DNA from: Axinella damicornis
Lineage: Eukaryota > Porifera > Demospongiae > Axinellida > Axinellidae
Direction of reading: 5' to 3'
Assembly (NCBI GenBank): GCA_963931865.1
Contig: OZ007508.1
Span: forward strand, 7,664,956 to 7,728,955
DNA: 64,000 nt
Part shown: one piece after another, positions 53,613 to 64,000 of the stretch
Layout of the letters: each line of letters starts with the position of its first letter
How positions within the stretch are numbered: position 1 is the stretch's first letter
Program-made: the position numbers and the translations under genes
Notes under the pieces: generated by a model
The model's input: the letters and a program-made list of their open reading frames with translations, nothing else
Database searches by the model: none
Told to the model about the DNA's origin: nothing

Positions 53613-53947
53613 CGTCCCGTCAGTGGGCTCGTCCCGTCAGTGGGCTCGTCCCGTCAGTGGGCCCGTCCCGTCAGTGGGTTCATCCCGTCAGTGGGCTCGT
53701 CCCGTCAGTGGGCTCGTCCCGTCAGTGGGCTTGTCCTGTCAGTGGGCTCGTCCTGTCAGTGGGCTCGTCCCGTCAGTGGGCTCGCCCTGTCAGTGGGCTC
53801 TCCCCGTCAGTGGGCTCGCCCTGTCAGTGGGCTTGCCCAGCTCGCCCTATGAGTGGGCTGGCCGGCCCCGTCAGTGGGCTGGCCCCATCAGTGGGCTCGC
53901 CCCGTCTGTAGGCTCGCCCCGTCAGTGGGCTCGCCTGGTCAGTGGGC
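53613..53947. repeat. Minisatellite, 17-bp unit, about 19 copies
   Basis: The unit is CCCGTCAGTGGGCTCGT with C/T changes and, near the right end, some units lengthened by CCCAGCTCG or CCGGC. Because 17 is not a multiple of three the frame rotates through the unit, giving an open translation (PSVGSSRQWARPVSG). I treat it as non-coding. Confidence 0.9.
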
Positions 53948-53949
53948 GT

Positions 53950-55325
53950 TTCCGGTCACCTATTTGCTCAAGGCCAGGTCTGGCCAGGGACGCCGGCCAG
54001 GCATCCCACTATGGGAGGGGAGTGTCCCTTGTAAAATCCCAAACCTTTCCCCTTCTCGTCAGGAGTGAAGGGGGTAGTGTATGGCTGGTAAGACTAGCCC
54101 CGCATGAAGGTTAAATCTTATAGGAGTCTTGGTCTGTGGGCTTTCCACCATACAGAAACAATATATGACCTCTGAATCCTGACATCTTCCTTAATTAAGT
54201 TTTCCCATAGTTTTCCAAGTAGTTCAGGCCCAAATGAGTCAGACTCTGTACATCAGGAAGAAAACTAGAGTAACTTCATGGAATACTTGACCTGCGTGTC
54301 ATGTGTTGCTCCTCAGTGCAATGCAGTACTGCTGTGTGCGATAAAGGTCTATCGATAATAATCATTATAGCGATGCTGAACATACCATGTGCATTAGAGC
54401 ATCAGAAACTTGCTGTTTCCTGTGAAGGATGTGCTAATTAATGAAGCTGAAAGTCTCATGATGTCATATGAAGATATTGGGCTGGAAAGAGAATTGCAAG
54501 CAGTTGGGAGATAAGTCTCAAAAGCAGTCAGTGGACCACATACCAGGCCAGATACCTGTGACCACAACAAGGCCAGATACCTGTGACCACAACAAGGCCA
54601 GATACTTGTGACCACAAAAAGGCCAGATACTTGTGTGGTCAATGAATTTTCTCTACTTACATGTAGCAAGCCCCACCAGCTCTAGCAGGAACAGGAAACA
54701 TTCACTTTATATAAGGATGTTAACAAAACACTGACTGAACTTCAGTGGGGTCTGATCTTGGTCAGATCACATGCAATGGTCACTGCAGAATTGCAGTTAC
54801 ATTGGTTTAGGTCGCTTGCACAGCCTGTAGCTGTGGCTAGAACATCTGTGCAGCAACAGAAAGTTTGGATTGTTTGTGGAAGGTATACCCTATGGTCATA
54901 ATTGTTTCCTTTCTACATAGCGACCGTTGCTTTCTTCCAGTTTGACATCACGGCCATGGCATGGTTCAATGTGGCAGCAGTGTGGGTTTCGTCGTACTCC
55001 TTGTGGTGAAATTTTGGAGAGATTAGGTATGCAAAGCCTCCATGTTGATATCAGATTTTTACAACATGGCAGATCCCAAATGCCAAAAGTGATCGGCCTG
55101 TTCTGATACTGTATTCTTTGAGAAGCGCGTATTCCATGCTGTCCCTGAAGATGGCATCAGCAGTCCAGATTGGTATACTTTTCCTCCAGGGCCAACAAGC
55201 TACTTTAGTGAGATTGCTGTTTCTCTATAATACCCTTCCTAAAAATCCGATACCATACACTCTCTATAGTACATAGGTACGAAATGAATGACACTGTTAA
55301 AATGTCTTGACTCTGCGCTAAGGTT
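53950..55325. other. Intergenic stretch
   Basis: Apart from the 24-bp repeat at 54541-54632, no supported feature is found. A frame at 54953-55020 (FDITAMAWFNVAAVWVSSYS) after CTTCCAG could be an exon, but this is weak. Confidence 0.35.
54541..54632. repeat. Tandem repeat, 26-bp unit, about 3.5 copies
   Basis: Unit AGGCCAGATACCTGTGACCA plus CAACA, almost identical in all copies. Confidence 0.8.
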
Positions 55326-55339
55326 GTGATGTTTCTTAT

Positions 55340-56295
55340 CCTTGCCACACCTACACACATCCACCTACATGTCACCTACATGTACGTCATGCTCATCACT
55401 CCACCGACACACTGCCTCCTGCATGTCATGCTCATCAATCCACAGGCACACAACCTCCTGCACGTCATGCTCATCAACTCACCGACACACTGCCTCCTGC
55501 ATGTCATGCTCATCAACTCACTGGCACACAGCCTCCTGCACGTCATGCTCATCAACTCACCGACACACTGCCTCCTGCATGTCATGCTCATCAATCCACA
55601 GGCACACAACCTCCTGCACGTCATGCTCATCACTCCACTGACACACAGCCTCCTGCACGTCATGCTCATCAATGAATTATACGAAAATGTAACGGAACTG
55701 ACACACAGACTCCTGCGTGTCATGCTCATCAACCCACCGGCACACAGCCTCCTGCATGCATGTCATGCTCATCACCCCACCGACACAGCCTCATTCATGT
55801 CACCTACGGGTATGTCATGTCCTCCAACACACAGCCTCCTGGACACACAACCTCCTGCACATCATGCTCATCAATCCACCTACACACAGCCTCCTGCACA
55901 TCATGCTCATCAATCCACCTACACACAGCCTCCTGCACACAGCCTCCTGCACATCATGCTCATCAATCCACCTACACACAGCCTCCTGCACACAGCCTCC
56001 TGCACATCATGCTCATCAATCCACCTACACACAGCCTCCTGCACACAGCCTCCTGCACATCATGCTCATCAATCCACCTACACACAGCCTCCTGCACACA
56101 GCTTCCTGCACATCATGCTCATCAATCCACCTACACACAGCCTCCTGCACATCATGCTCATCAATCCACCAACACACAGCCTCGTGCAGGAGGCTGCACG
56201 TCATGCTCATCAATCCACCAACACACAACCTCCTGCACAACCTCCTGCATGTCACCTATGTTGTGCTCATTTATCCACCTACACACATCCTCCTG
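55340..56295. repeat. Large minisatellite, 38-39-bp unit with 18-bp sub-unit, about 22 copies
   Basis: Units combine CACACAGCCTCCTGCACGTC with ATGCTCATCAATCCACCTA. From 55860 rightward, units gain an extra CACACAGCCTCCTG. There are no stops in long parts of all three plus frames (for example 55326-56312 is open for 328 codons), reflecting the unit composition. No initiation, splice or domain evidence supports translation. Confidence 0.9.
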
Positions 56296-56653
56296 CATAT
56301 TGCCTACGTTGAAAGGTAGGAGTCCCTTGAAGGCACTTCAGGTTGGGCCAGTTGGAGTACCAGGAGTGCCTGGCAGCACTGGCTTCTCTGCCATCCTGCA
56401 CGGCCACTTCTTCAAGAGGCCGTATAGCCAAAATGACCCAGGGGTGATAGCATAGTCAGAATCTACCCAAATAGAGCTTTCGAACGATGTTGAGACACTT
56501 GTTAAGACTACCGAGAACACACTTCAGTAGTAAACCTCCATATAAATTCGCCTACACATGTATGGTCACATGACCATGTCCAACCTCCTCTAATGCTGTA
56601 GCGTGTTTTTCTTGCTATGCCTATACTAGTCTCATTCCCAGACGAGGCCTAAT

Positions 56654-56990
56654 CAAGGGCGTCGGAAGCAAATTAGTATTGGTGCGGTGATGGTTTGCGC
56701 GAGGAGTGCGCGCGAATTTTTTTACATAACATTAATTAGTCATGAGCAGTCGCGCACGTATTACGGGGTATAGCTGTGCCTTTTACCAGCTGTTGCAGCA
56801 CGCTGAGCCCAGCCACTCACGCAAAATTACACTATATTGACTTGTGCAACCACAATCCAACCCACTGCATGGTAATTTGATTCATAAGGGTTTGGTTTGC
56901 GAGTACTGTACACTATGAATTTTAAATAAACATTTGGTCAGCATTGGTCCAGCGGCTGCGGGACCTGGGGGACCGGCTCCGGCGCCCCTG
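56654..56990. mobile_element. Small hAT-like non-autonomous element
   Basis: Ends CAAGGGCGTCGGAAGC and GCTCCGGCGCCCCTG are inverted repeats with mismatches, of the CAGGGGCG-type found in hAT-like elements. The interior has GCGCGAATTTTTTTAC near the left end. Flanks share CTAAT but a clean 8-bp duplication is not seen. Confidence 0.5.
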
Positions 56991-57663
56991 CTAATCCACA
57001 TGGCTTCTAGAACAGTATCTAAAACCAGAATGTGCCCTTTATAAATGTGCCCTTTGGCAGCCTTTGCCTTGATTATATTTATAGCAACTACTTACAGCTG
57101 CACTGAATCTCATTATGTAACCCTGGGGTATACAGAATCTTGTTATTATGAGTCACTAGACTAAGTCTGCATTCTGTTGCATGTGATTAGGATCCTTCTG
57201 TAGCTATGTCATGACTGAACTTTACTTACCGGTATGGGCACACTTCACAACCAGAAGACTGGGTGTGAATGTCATTGGGAGTTAACTCTCAATGGCATTC
57301 CAGTCTTCTGATGGTGAGTTGTGTCTATCAGGTTCGCAGTGTTCTCATGTGTTAATCCAGACCAATAATTATCATTTCTTTAGGGTGTGGTCATTGGTGT
57401 TATGTACCTGTAGGAGCAGTGTCAAAGATTGCCAGCCCACTCTGGAGTGAGTCTGAGTGCACACCTACATCTGTGTATCTTATTCACGACTGCTGCCTTC
57501 TTCATCATCTGAACTTTGATTATCGTCTTGATTGAAATCAAGTCGATCTGTTTATTACACTGCTGACAAGAAGCATGTGCTATAGCTAGGTATGCCAAGA
57601 ACCTTGAAGCAGAAATTGAATCTTCCAAAGCACGTGTTCCAAAGAGAACAAAAGTGTGCACGC

Positions 57664-57707
57664 TAACACACATGCACACACACACCCACACACACACACA
57701 CACCACA
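57664..57707. repeat. CA microsatellite
   Basis: ACACACACACCCACACACAC-type sequence, imperfect. The flanks at 57620-57760 are also CA-rich. Confidence 0.9.
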
Positions 57708-57761
57708 AACTCATACAAGCATACGCACACATAATATACACACGCATATACATATACACAG

Positions 57762-57865
57762 ATTATGAGAGCAGACATCCAAGGTCTCCTGCATGGAGAT
57801 CGCTCTCCAAAGAGCTCCCTGTGCCTCAGCCAGTAACTCAAGAGGAGGTAGCTGAGAGCGAGTGA
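57762..57865 (+). CDS. Candidate terminal coding exon
   Basis: After ATATACACAG the frame reads YESRHPRSPAWRSLSKELPV and PQPVTQEEVAESE and ends at a stop at 57865. It is Pro/Glu-rich and unidentified. The dense CA/T tract upstream could act as a branch and pyrimidine region. The opposite strand is also open (57711-57905). Confidence 0.25.
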
Positions 57866-59390
57866 AGATTTCATGGTGATTCTCCTTCTCAAGAAGGACT
57901 GTCATGTAACTCTTAGACTGGATGATGCAGCCATGGTAGATTACGCCACCTAGGTGGAAATACTCTTGGAATAGCTAGCTACATTCCTCCATGATTGACA
58001 AGGAATTTCTGCCATTGCATCCATGAACAGTCAATATTATCTATTATCAGATTGAAGAGTTCCAGTTTGTATCAGAGATCAGTTGGCTGACTTTGGAAAA
58101 GTCATCAGCATGGGCTTGAACACCTGCATGTTGGAACTGAGGGCAGTGTTACGGCAGACATCATGCGAAGCCCCGTTTGCTGTTTACTGCCTGCAGTGCA
58201 AGGTGCAGAGCTGAGGCTTCCCATGAGGGCTAGGTCAATCTGATTAGAGCTAATTAGCTAGATAGTAATTAGTCGTAGCTAAGCAACAAATTGCGTTAGG
58301 TGACGGACGTTTGCAAGCAGAAAAAGCCCGAGGGATGAGGCGGATTGCCGTTAGGAGCTAGCTATTATTAAAGTCTTAGTGTACTAGTGCATGTTGTTAC
58401 AGAGGAAGAGTTCGATTGAACGTTTCTGCAAGTTGGAAGTGACGAGCACGGCTCGAGCATGGCCATTTAACTCTGGAGGGCCTAGGGCAGGGAGACATGT
58501 ACAAGAAAGTACCCTCTCTTCAGTTGCGATGAAAGGGTCGAACCTAGGTAAGGGAAATGCATGTAGCTAGCCTCATTCCAACACCTCCAGTTTTTGATAC
58601 GTTTAAGCATAGATTATTTAAGCACGGAATAATCTATGGTTTAAGTAAAAAGCGATCAACAACAGGAGGTGTATAAAGCCTGGGAACGAGGCTATAGAAG
58701 GGTATTTCGGAACGGGGGAAATTCAGAACGCCTATATAGATAGATAGATAAATAAGAATCTGATTTTATTCTTGTGACATGTGCAATATGTACTCAGCTG
58801 ACACACACGACTTACAAGTCACACACATACATTAATTTTATAAAAGAAACATACTTCATTAAACCGATGCTATTTACAGTACGTGAAACGACTACAACTA
58901 GTACTTAGTGAACACCTCTGTTGATGAACATTATGTATATTGCAGAACCGTGAATAGGTTTCGTCCATGAGTTTCTGAGACATAGTGTTTGCATTTAACT
59001 GATCTATCAGCTAAAGTATCTCATTCCTCTTGCTTTCCATAAAATGTGCTGGGATTGCTTGCAGGTTAAACTGAGTTGTGACAGGGGGAGGTTGTTGATT
59101 GTTTAGGCTGGGCTGGAGTTTCATCCAGTTGGATTTGCCATGATAGTAATGAATGATCCGGAATATGCTTGTTATCCTGGTACTCCAATTCTTCCATTAG
59201 CTCTAGCTTAGACCACTGTATGAATAATTCCGTTTGATGTGATGAGGTAGCTATAATTATGCCATAATTCCCCGCCCGCAGGTATCTAAGTTGCCAGGTT
59301 ACTAAGTTGTCACTTAGACACCTAGCGCTCTAATGAGCATGGAAACCAATTTTAAACAAACCACAAAGCAAACAAGGTATGCAATTACAG
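57866..59390. other. Intergenic stretch with one MITE
   Basis: A TAGCCTCG-family fold-back with an AATAATCTATG-type inner hairpin lies at 58568-58694, and a short GATA run at 58737-58752. Otherwise featureless. Confidence 0.5.
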
Positions 59391-59480
59391 AGTGTACAGC
59401 ACAGCAGAGTGTACAGAAAAGTGTACAGCACAGCAGAGTGTACAGAAAAGTGTACAGCACAACGAGTGCACAGAAAGCAT
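59391..59480. repeat. Tandem repeat, about 33-bp unit, nearly three copies
   Basis: Units GAGTGTACAGAAAAGTGTAC plus AGCACAGCA repeat with minor changes. Confidence 0.8.
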
Positions 59481-59559
59481 TAGCACTGACTAGCAAAGCT
59501 AGCTACATGTCAGTTCAAGTTCACGGTCAAGTGTGATGCTCCTTGAAAACAGCACATAC

Positions 59560-59953
59560 CACTGGCCATGTTGCCACTCGGTCCATCACCACCCTTGAAA
59601 ACATTCTGCCTGTTCACAGTGACAAGGGCAGCAAATCGGCACTCAGTTGCAAGTCGCTTCGGTCCTTCATCAACTGTCCGCTCGTACTGCTGCGGTATCA
59701 GCTAATACTTTCAAGGTATAGCCGTACGTAGATATAGCTAGCTGGTCCTTCAACGTTCTCGTCCAATTCTTCCCTACTTTTGTCCAACAATTGGGACGCT
59801 TGCACAAACACTTTATCCGAATTTGGAGCCGCAAATGGACCCTCGAAGTGATCGCCTACCGACGTACCGTGACTCAGACGAACTTGAGGCGGGCAAACTC
59901 GGGTGGCGGTTGTCTCAAGCTCGCCCAAATACTCGTGGATGTCACATCTCTGT
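59560..59953 (-). CDS. Candidate minus-strand exons of an unknown gene
   Basis: The right part (59953 to about 59740) follows an acceptor-like GGCTAG and encodes DIHEYLGELETTATRVCPPQ, then GTSVGDHFEGPFAAPNSDKV and LLDKSREELDENVEG. The left part (59701-59560) is bordered by TATTAG and G|GTATGTG and reads LIPQQYERTVDEGPKRLATE and FAALVTVNRQNVFKGGDG. Composition looks like real protein. The donor of the first exon is uncertain, and a very short intron would be needed. No family is recognised. Confidence 0.3.
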
Positions 59954-59995
59954 CTCTCTGACTAGCCATCTTCGTCGCCGCTCTTGGTCTAAGCC

Positions 59996-60161
59996 GGTTA
60001 GTGCCCAATGCGAGTCCTACTCGATTTTAAAAACCCTCGTGGTCGGGACGAGAATGACGCAATAGCAACCTCGGCTTCGCCTCGGTTGCTATTGCGTCAT
60101 TCTCGCCCCTCCCACTCGGGTTTCTAAAATCTCGTAGTGACCCTCATTAGGGCACTAACCT
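59996..60161. mobile_element. Fold-back MITE at the broken LINE end
   Basis: Ends GGTTAGTGCCC and GGGCACTAACC. Inner arms ACGAGAATGACGCAATAGCA and complement flank GGCTTCGCC. It abuts exactly the point where the LINE endonuclease sequence stops. Confidence 0.75.
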
Positions 60162-60870
60162 ACACATAGTGGTAACAGCAAAATGTGATAATCTTCTAGC
60201 TCTACGACGCAGTAATCGACCACCGAGCGGCCAACACTCGATATGTAAGTGAAGTTGTCACTGCTCCTTCCATTCAAGGTGCATAGCTCCAACGATTTCA
60301 GTACATCCACAAATTGCTTACCGTGTGAATTTACATCCATATCAAGTGGCTTGCGTGGGGGGATGTCTGTCACACTGTCCACGCCCAAGTCTTGCATGTT
60401 GCCACATCGAGCATTAAAATCCCCGCATATGCAAATTGTACCAAGATTTCTGTACATTGTGATTTGTGCTGCAAGACAATCAAAAAATTCTTCCGAGCTA
60501 TCGCCCCTACTTGAAAGACTTGGTGGGAGGTAACATACACACACACATAAATTTTGGGATGACATTTTATCCGTTAATTTCACCCAGAGACCATTTGGGT
60601 GTCAAGTATGCTACATCATAATCAACCAGTATATTTGAGTTCACTAAGATACCGACTCCTCCAGATCCTCGACTCGCCCTTTGTGATATCCTAAGCCTGT
60701 TGAGGCCAAACCATGTGTACCCCTGAATTGACACTTTTTGGCCTCTCCTCAACGACATTTCACATAAGCATACAATAAATTATCGTATTGTTTTCTGATT
60801 AGTGCAAGAAATTTGAGGCTATCGGACGACAATTTTGTTGGCCAGCCACACACATTCCACAATGCACACT
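60155..60870 (-). pseudogene. LINE ORF2 fragment: AP endonuclease only
   Basis: Three frames in order read KCALWNVCGWPTKL (start of the domain), then GYTWFGLNRLRISQRASRGS and GGVGILVNSNIL, then VCYLPPSLSSRG, CICGDFNARCGNM and SSVGRSVVDYCVVE. These are AP-endonuclease motifs in order, with stops or frameshifts at about 60567 and 60740. The reverse transcriptase is absent, and the sequence ends at the fold-back element. Confidence 0.75.
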
Positions 60871-60901
60871 TCAATTTACGCTTGTGGTGTCGGCAGTATC
60901 C

Positions 60902-61640
60902 CTATATATCAGCAGTATCCTCTGTGATGTTAGCGGGACACCCAGGTGGGATAGTCACTTTGCCGTTTACGATCAACTTGCCATCACTATATCTAATGAA
61001 GGCTCGTTTTCCCTCATCCCTTGCTTTTTTCATTTCAGCCACCAGACTACGCCGGTGCTTTCTTTCCTCCGGGGAGAGGTCTTCAGCTAGGAACAACCCT
61101 GTCCCTTTCAGTGCCTTTGCCTGCCTCAACAGCTGCAGCTTGTCTTCCTCCGACTTCAGCTTGACCCAGATTAGCCGAGACTTTCCCTGTACCTGCTTCC
61201 CTACACGACGAGCTTCAATTGGTTTGCAGTCTGCCTTTAGCAGGTCTCTGATAACCTCTACAACCTTTTCTCTGGTTTCATTTGGGCTTTCCCCCTCACG
61301 GACATTTCCGAAGAGTACGTTCTTATTCCTTTTTTCTCTCTCCTTTTCTTTCTCTAAACAAACCTGCTTTGAGGTAAGAGTATCCACCTTGGACTGCAGC
61401 TGACGCAATTGGTCTTGGGCCGCCGCTTGTGCATAGCTTAAGTTTTGATCTCCCTTGCCCTGGGTATTTCCTACCACTTGTGTACGTACATGGGCTCCAG
61501 TCTCCAATTTATCAGCCAAGGATGCTATTTTGGCTGCCTGTTCGTCTATCACTTGTTGTTTTTCAACAAGTTGCTGATGGAACACCTTTTCCCTTTTCTT
61601 ACACCTGCCCTCTGTATCATATACATCTTGCTTCAGTATA
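60902..61640 (-). CDS. LINE ORF1 protein: coiled coil plus RRM-like region
   Basis: The frame starts upstream of the first listed Met (227 residues from 61585) and is open back to about 61640. It has a coiled coil (LVEKQQVIDEQAAKIASLAD, later LRQLQSKVDTLTSKQVCLEK), a basic EKEREKRNKN boundary and an RRM-like region: NVLFGNVREG, VEVIRDLLKADCKPIEARRV and SRLIWVKLKSEEDKLQLLRQ. The end is AFIRYSDGKLIVNGK. This is the arrangement of trimeric, RNA-binding ORF1 proteins. It stops just before ORF2, and the two form a 3'-truncated LINE unrelated to the one at 15-18.8 kb. Confidence 0.8.
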
Positions 61641-61820
61641 TATATAGCTACTATTTTTGGTTCTCATGACTGGTGCGCCTGTCTGTCCGGGCAGCAACGA
61701 TTGTTCTGTGTGACTGCGCAGTTAATGCCGCAACGACGATTTGTGCTGGATTGGAAATTCCAGGAAATGAATTTCTACTGTTAGATTGGATGTACCGTTG
61801 TAACAAATAATACAAATTGC

Positions 61821-62379
61821 TAGCCTCATTCCCAGGCCGTCTGCCGCTTCGAGATGCATACGTGACCTTTGAACCCCCAAGCGGCAGAAGGCCTGGTACC
61901 ACTCCTACGTCATTTACAAGCAAGGTGGACACGGTTGTGAAGCAACTCGACTACACGTATGCTCTTCCAGTTTATATTGCTACCACGAAGACAGCAACTT
62001 GATGCCAACTCAGCGCTAACGGGAATACAGCATGCACTAACGTTTGACTACTCAGGTGTACCAAGCACTTGGTAAGCTACATGTACTGTAGAGCTATTGT
62101 AGTTACCTAGGCTACTACAACCGTACAACAAGGAGATCCATACCTGACGCCTCCAGTGGTCCACCACGGTAGCGTAAAAGTCTCGCTAGGAAACCTGCCG
62201 TTAGCCCGTGAACTTCTGGCACGTAGCCATTTTACATGAAACCGTGTCCACCTACGTCATACTGTGTCCACCTTGCTTGTAAATGACGTAGGAGTGGTAC
62301 CAGGCCTTCTGCCAGCTTATCTGACAAGGGTTCAAAGGTCATGTATGCAAAGCAGCAGACGGCCTGGGAACGAGGCTAA
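61821..62379. mobile_element. Largest TAGCCTCG-family fold-back element, with target duplication
   Basis: Ends TAGCCTCATTCCCAGGCC and GGCCTGGGAACGAGGCTA. The arms extend about 120 bp inward: CGGCAGAAGGCCTGGTACCA, then CTCCTACGTCATTTACAAGC and GGTGGACACGGT, all mirrored at 62233-62379. Flanks ACAAATTGC (61812-61820) and ACAAATTTC (62380-62388) are a 9-bp duplication with one mismatch. The unique centre is about 250 bp. Confidence 0.8.
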
Positions 62380-62596
62380 CAAATTTCCACGTCCTGCGTT
62401 TGAAGAGAAATCGTTCGTGACTGTTGTTATTCCAGGAAACTTGGGCATCGAACTGCCATACCATGTACTGCATTTCGAGCATTTGTGACTGTTGTGGCTG
62501 CACTATTGCAGGAAATGGGCCATGCCAAGCACTGCATTTGTGACTGTTGTGGATTTCAACGTTTGTTTGTGACACCAACTCTGAACTGCACGTGAC

Positions 62597-62680
62597 CTGA
62601 TCTCCCAGGTCTTCTCCCACTATACTTGCATACTGCAAGCTATCAAATGCTGGTGGTGGGAATGGCCTGGGAACGAGGCT
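62597..62680. mobile_element. TAGCCTCG-family fold-back relic
   Basis: CTCCCAGGTCTTCTCCCAC faces GTGGGAATGGCCTGGGAACG and AGGCT. The inner TTGCATACTGCAAG hairpin is also seen in other copies. The left end is eroded. Confidence 0.6.
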
Positions 62681-63229
62681 GGAGAATGTTCGATAAAATC
62701 CCAAAGCACGGGGTGCACATGCGTGCACCACAGGAACTAACACTTACAACAACCCGTGCATGCATACTGATTAGCTTCATGCCAAGGCTTTCTGTTCCGT
62801 CTCACAGTCTTGAGGATTTAGCATGTGCTATGGTGCCACTGTGATGCCAATATCAATGGTAACAAAGCCATGGCATTGTCTTTCATGCTATATAGTACAG
62901 GTACAACTCCCTCACGGCAAGGTCTCTTCTGCAGTGTGCGAGAGGTACGGGTTGGAGCACATGCAGGTGCCAAACTTCTAGTAGTAATTTTGTCTTTGCA
63001 GTCATTACCTCTCATGCTTTCTAAGAGCAGTTTGTAACCATGCGGTTCATGAGAAACTGCTCCCATTCTTCCTCCCCTCCCCTCCCCTCTTCTCCCCCTT
63101 CACCTCTTCTCCCCCCTCCCCTACCTTAGCGCTCCTCTCCCTTCCGGACCTTTCCCCTTTCCGTGCATATACACACATGTGCACAATGCACATGCATGCA
63201 TGCACACACACATGCATGCACACAGTGTT

Positions 63230-63325
63230 GCAGTACTACAGCAGCACTACCACGGTCAGCATGTACAGCGCTACCACTGTCAGCATGCACAGCGCTACCA
63301 CTGTCAGCATGTACAGCGAGTGGAC
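63230..63325. repeat. Tandem 24-bp repeat, about three copies
   Basis: Unit CAGCGCTACCACTGTCAGCA plus TGTA. Two frames stay open through it, so it might lie in an exon, but no start or splice evidence is decisive. Confidence 0.8.
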
Positions 63326-63404
63326 TCTCCGGCTAAGGAGTCCATCAGTGACTTCTACCGGCACTATATCACCCGACTATAACACCATTGACTTGATGGG
63401 AGAG

Positions 63405-63574
63405 AGAACCTCACACTGTGTATCCAGGTGGGTGTGACCTATGCAGTTTTGACGATCCAGCCTCAGTTGAGTGCATGCGGGAGGTTTTGACCATTACACG
63501 CTCTTCCTCCTCCAATCCGGAAATGATCGATCATGCCATCCTGCGCTATTATAAGGAACGTTTATGTAATAATT
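63405..63574 (+). CDS. Candidate 3'-terminal coding segment
   Basis: A frame following a stop at 63402 reads TVYPGGCDLCSFDDPASVEC, MREVLTITRSSSSNPEMIDH and AILRYYKERLCNN, then a stop at about 63574. It has protein-like composition with an amphipathic C-terminal helix. It would need an acceptor near 63405-63440, for example CTATGCAG at 63442. Family not recognised. Confidence 0.3.
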
Positions 63575-63779
63575 AAGCCAATGCAGATGCAGACATTGGA
63601 CATCAGGCGCTCTCTCCTTCTGATGTGGCCTGCATGGAGTTGAGGCGATGCGCTGGCTACTGACAGAGATTGGCAACAGCTCGACACTCAACCATAATAC
63701 CTTACAGCATAGCATTGTTCTGTGCACAAAGGAACAGTAACATGTGCATGTGCAATGATCATGTGCATACATAACAAGT

Positions 63780-64000
63780 ACAAGTAGCTTTGCTTGCTCA
63801 GCTACTTCCCCCTCGTTCGCCTACGTGAGTAATCCGGCGCCAAACAGCTCTCTGTGCTAGAGCTGCTGCTCCCCGATTGCGTCTGCTTCAGCTGCTCTCC
63901 AAGATTGCGTCCGCTTCAACTGCTTCCCAATTGCGTCCGCTTCAACTGCTGCTCCCCGATTGCATCTGCTTGTGATTCCAGCCAATGCCCAACGCATTCC
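63780..64000. repeat. CAGCTG-rich repeat block 3, runs off the window
   Basis: It starts GTAGCTTTGCTTGCTCAGCT and CTACTTCCCCCTCGTTCGCC, then AATCCGGCGCCAAACAGCTC, and enters GATTGCGTCCGCTTCAACTG units, as in the blocks at 39061 and 39690. The right end is beyond the window. Confidence 0.8.

Noticed and set aside
53296..54114. A 272-codon open frame with PSVGSSRQWARPVSG repeats
   Set aside because: It follows from the 17-bp minisatellite lacking stops; flanking parts of the frame have no protein features.

Overview
The window is eukaryotic, almost certainly metazoan nuclear DNA, and most likely from a sponge (inference). Genes are split by short GT-AG introns, most of the sequence is intergenic, and there are many non-LTR retrotransposons, fold-back elements and minisatellites. 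The spliced gene at 5.1-8.4 kb encodes a secreted, cysteine-containing duplicated protein of a type I associate with sponges. No tRNA, rRNA, CRISPR array or prokaryotic operon was seen.

Layout. 0-5 kb: intergenic DNA with fold-back MITEs and a possible signal-peptide exon at the left edge. 5.1-8.4 kb: a six-exon plus-strand gene for a putative GPI-anchored surface protein. 8.4-13.7 kb: a 36-bp satellite and a 2.9-kb element with about 475-bp inverted arms that carry DR1-like sequences. 13.9-20.9 kb: a nested transposon. A Mutator-like (MULE) element with 245-bp, almost identical terminal inverted repeats carries a broken minus-strand transposase. That transposase is split by a LINE with a full-length ORF2 and by a small hAT-like element. 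21.0-26.9 kb: a degraded minus-strand Helitron. In its direction it has a 2A-like motif with a PHD finger, a lysine-rich repeat region, DUF6570-like, Helitron N-terminal and HUH Rep regions, a helicase missing its ATPase lobe, and an OTU protease. A death-domain exon lies just upstream and a second death-like exon lies at 29.8 kb. 30-38 kb: LINE fragments, an intact intronless sulfotransferase gene, a long inverted repeat and a degenerate LINE with a FADD motif. 39-48 kb: CAGCTG-rich arrays, several TIR elements and a small membrane-protein ORF. 47.5-64 kb: minisatellites, fold-back elements, a 3'-truncated LINE and scattered candidate exons that I could not assemble into a recognised gene.

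Host genes called with confidence are few: the GPI-anchored protein and the sulfotransferase, both secretory-pathway products. Nearly everything else is mobile DNA. A recurring theme is one MITE family with TAGCCTCG termini. Several copies are flanked by 9-bp duplications, which ties it to MULE-type transposition. The Helitron and the MULE lie back to back, and each has lost parts needed for autonomous movement.
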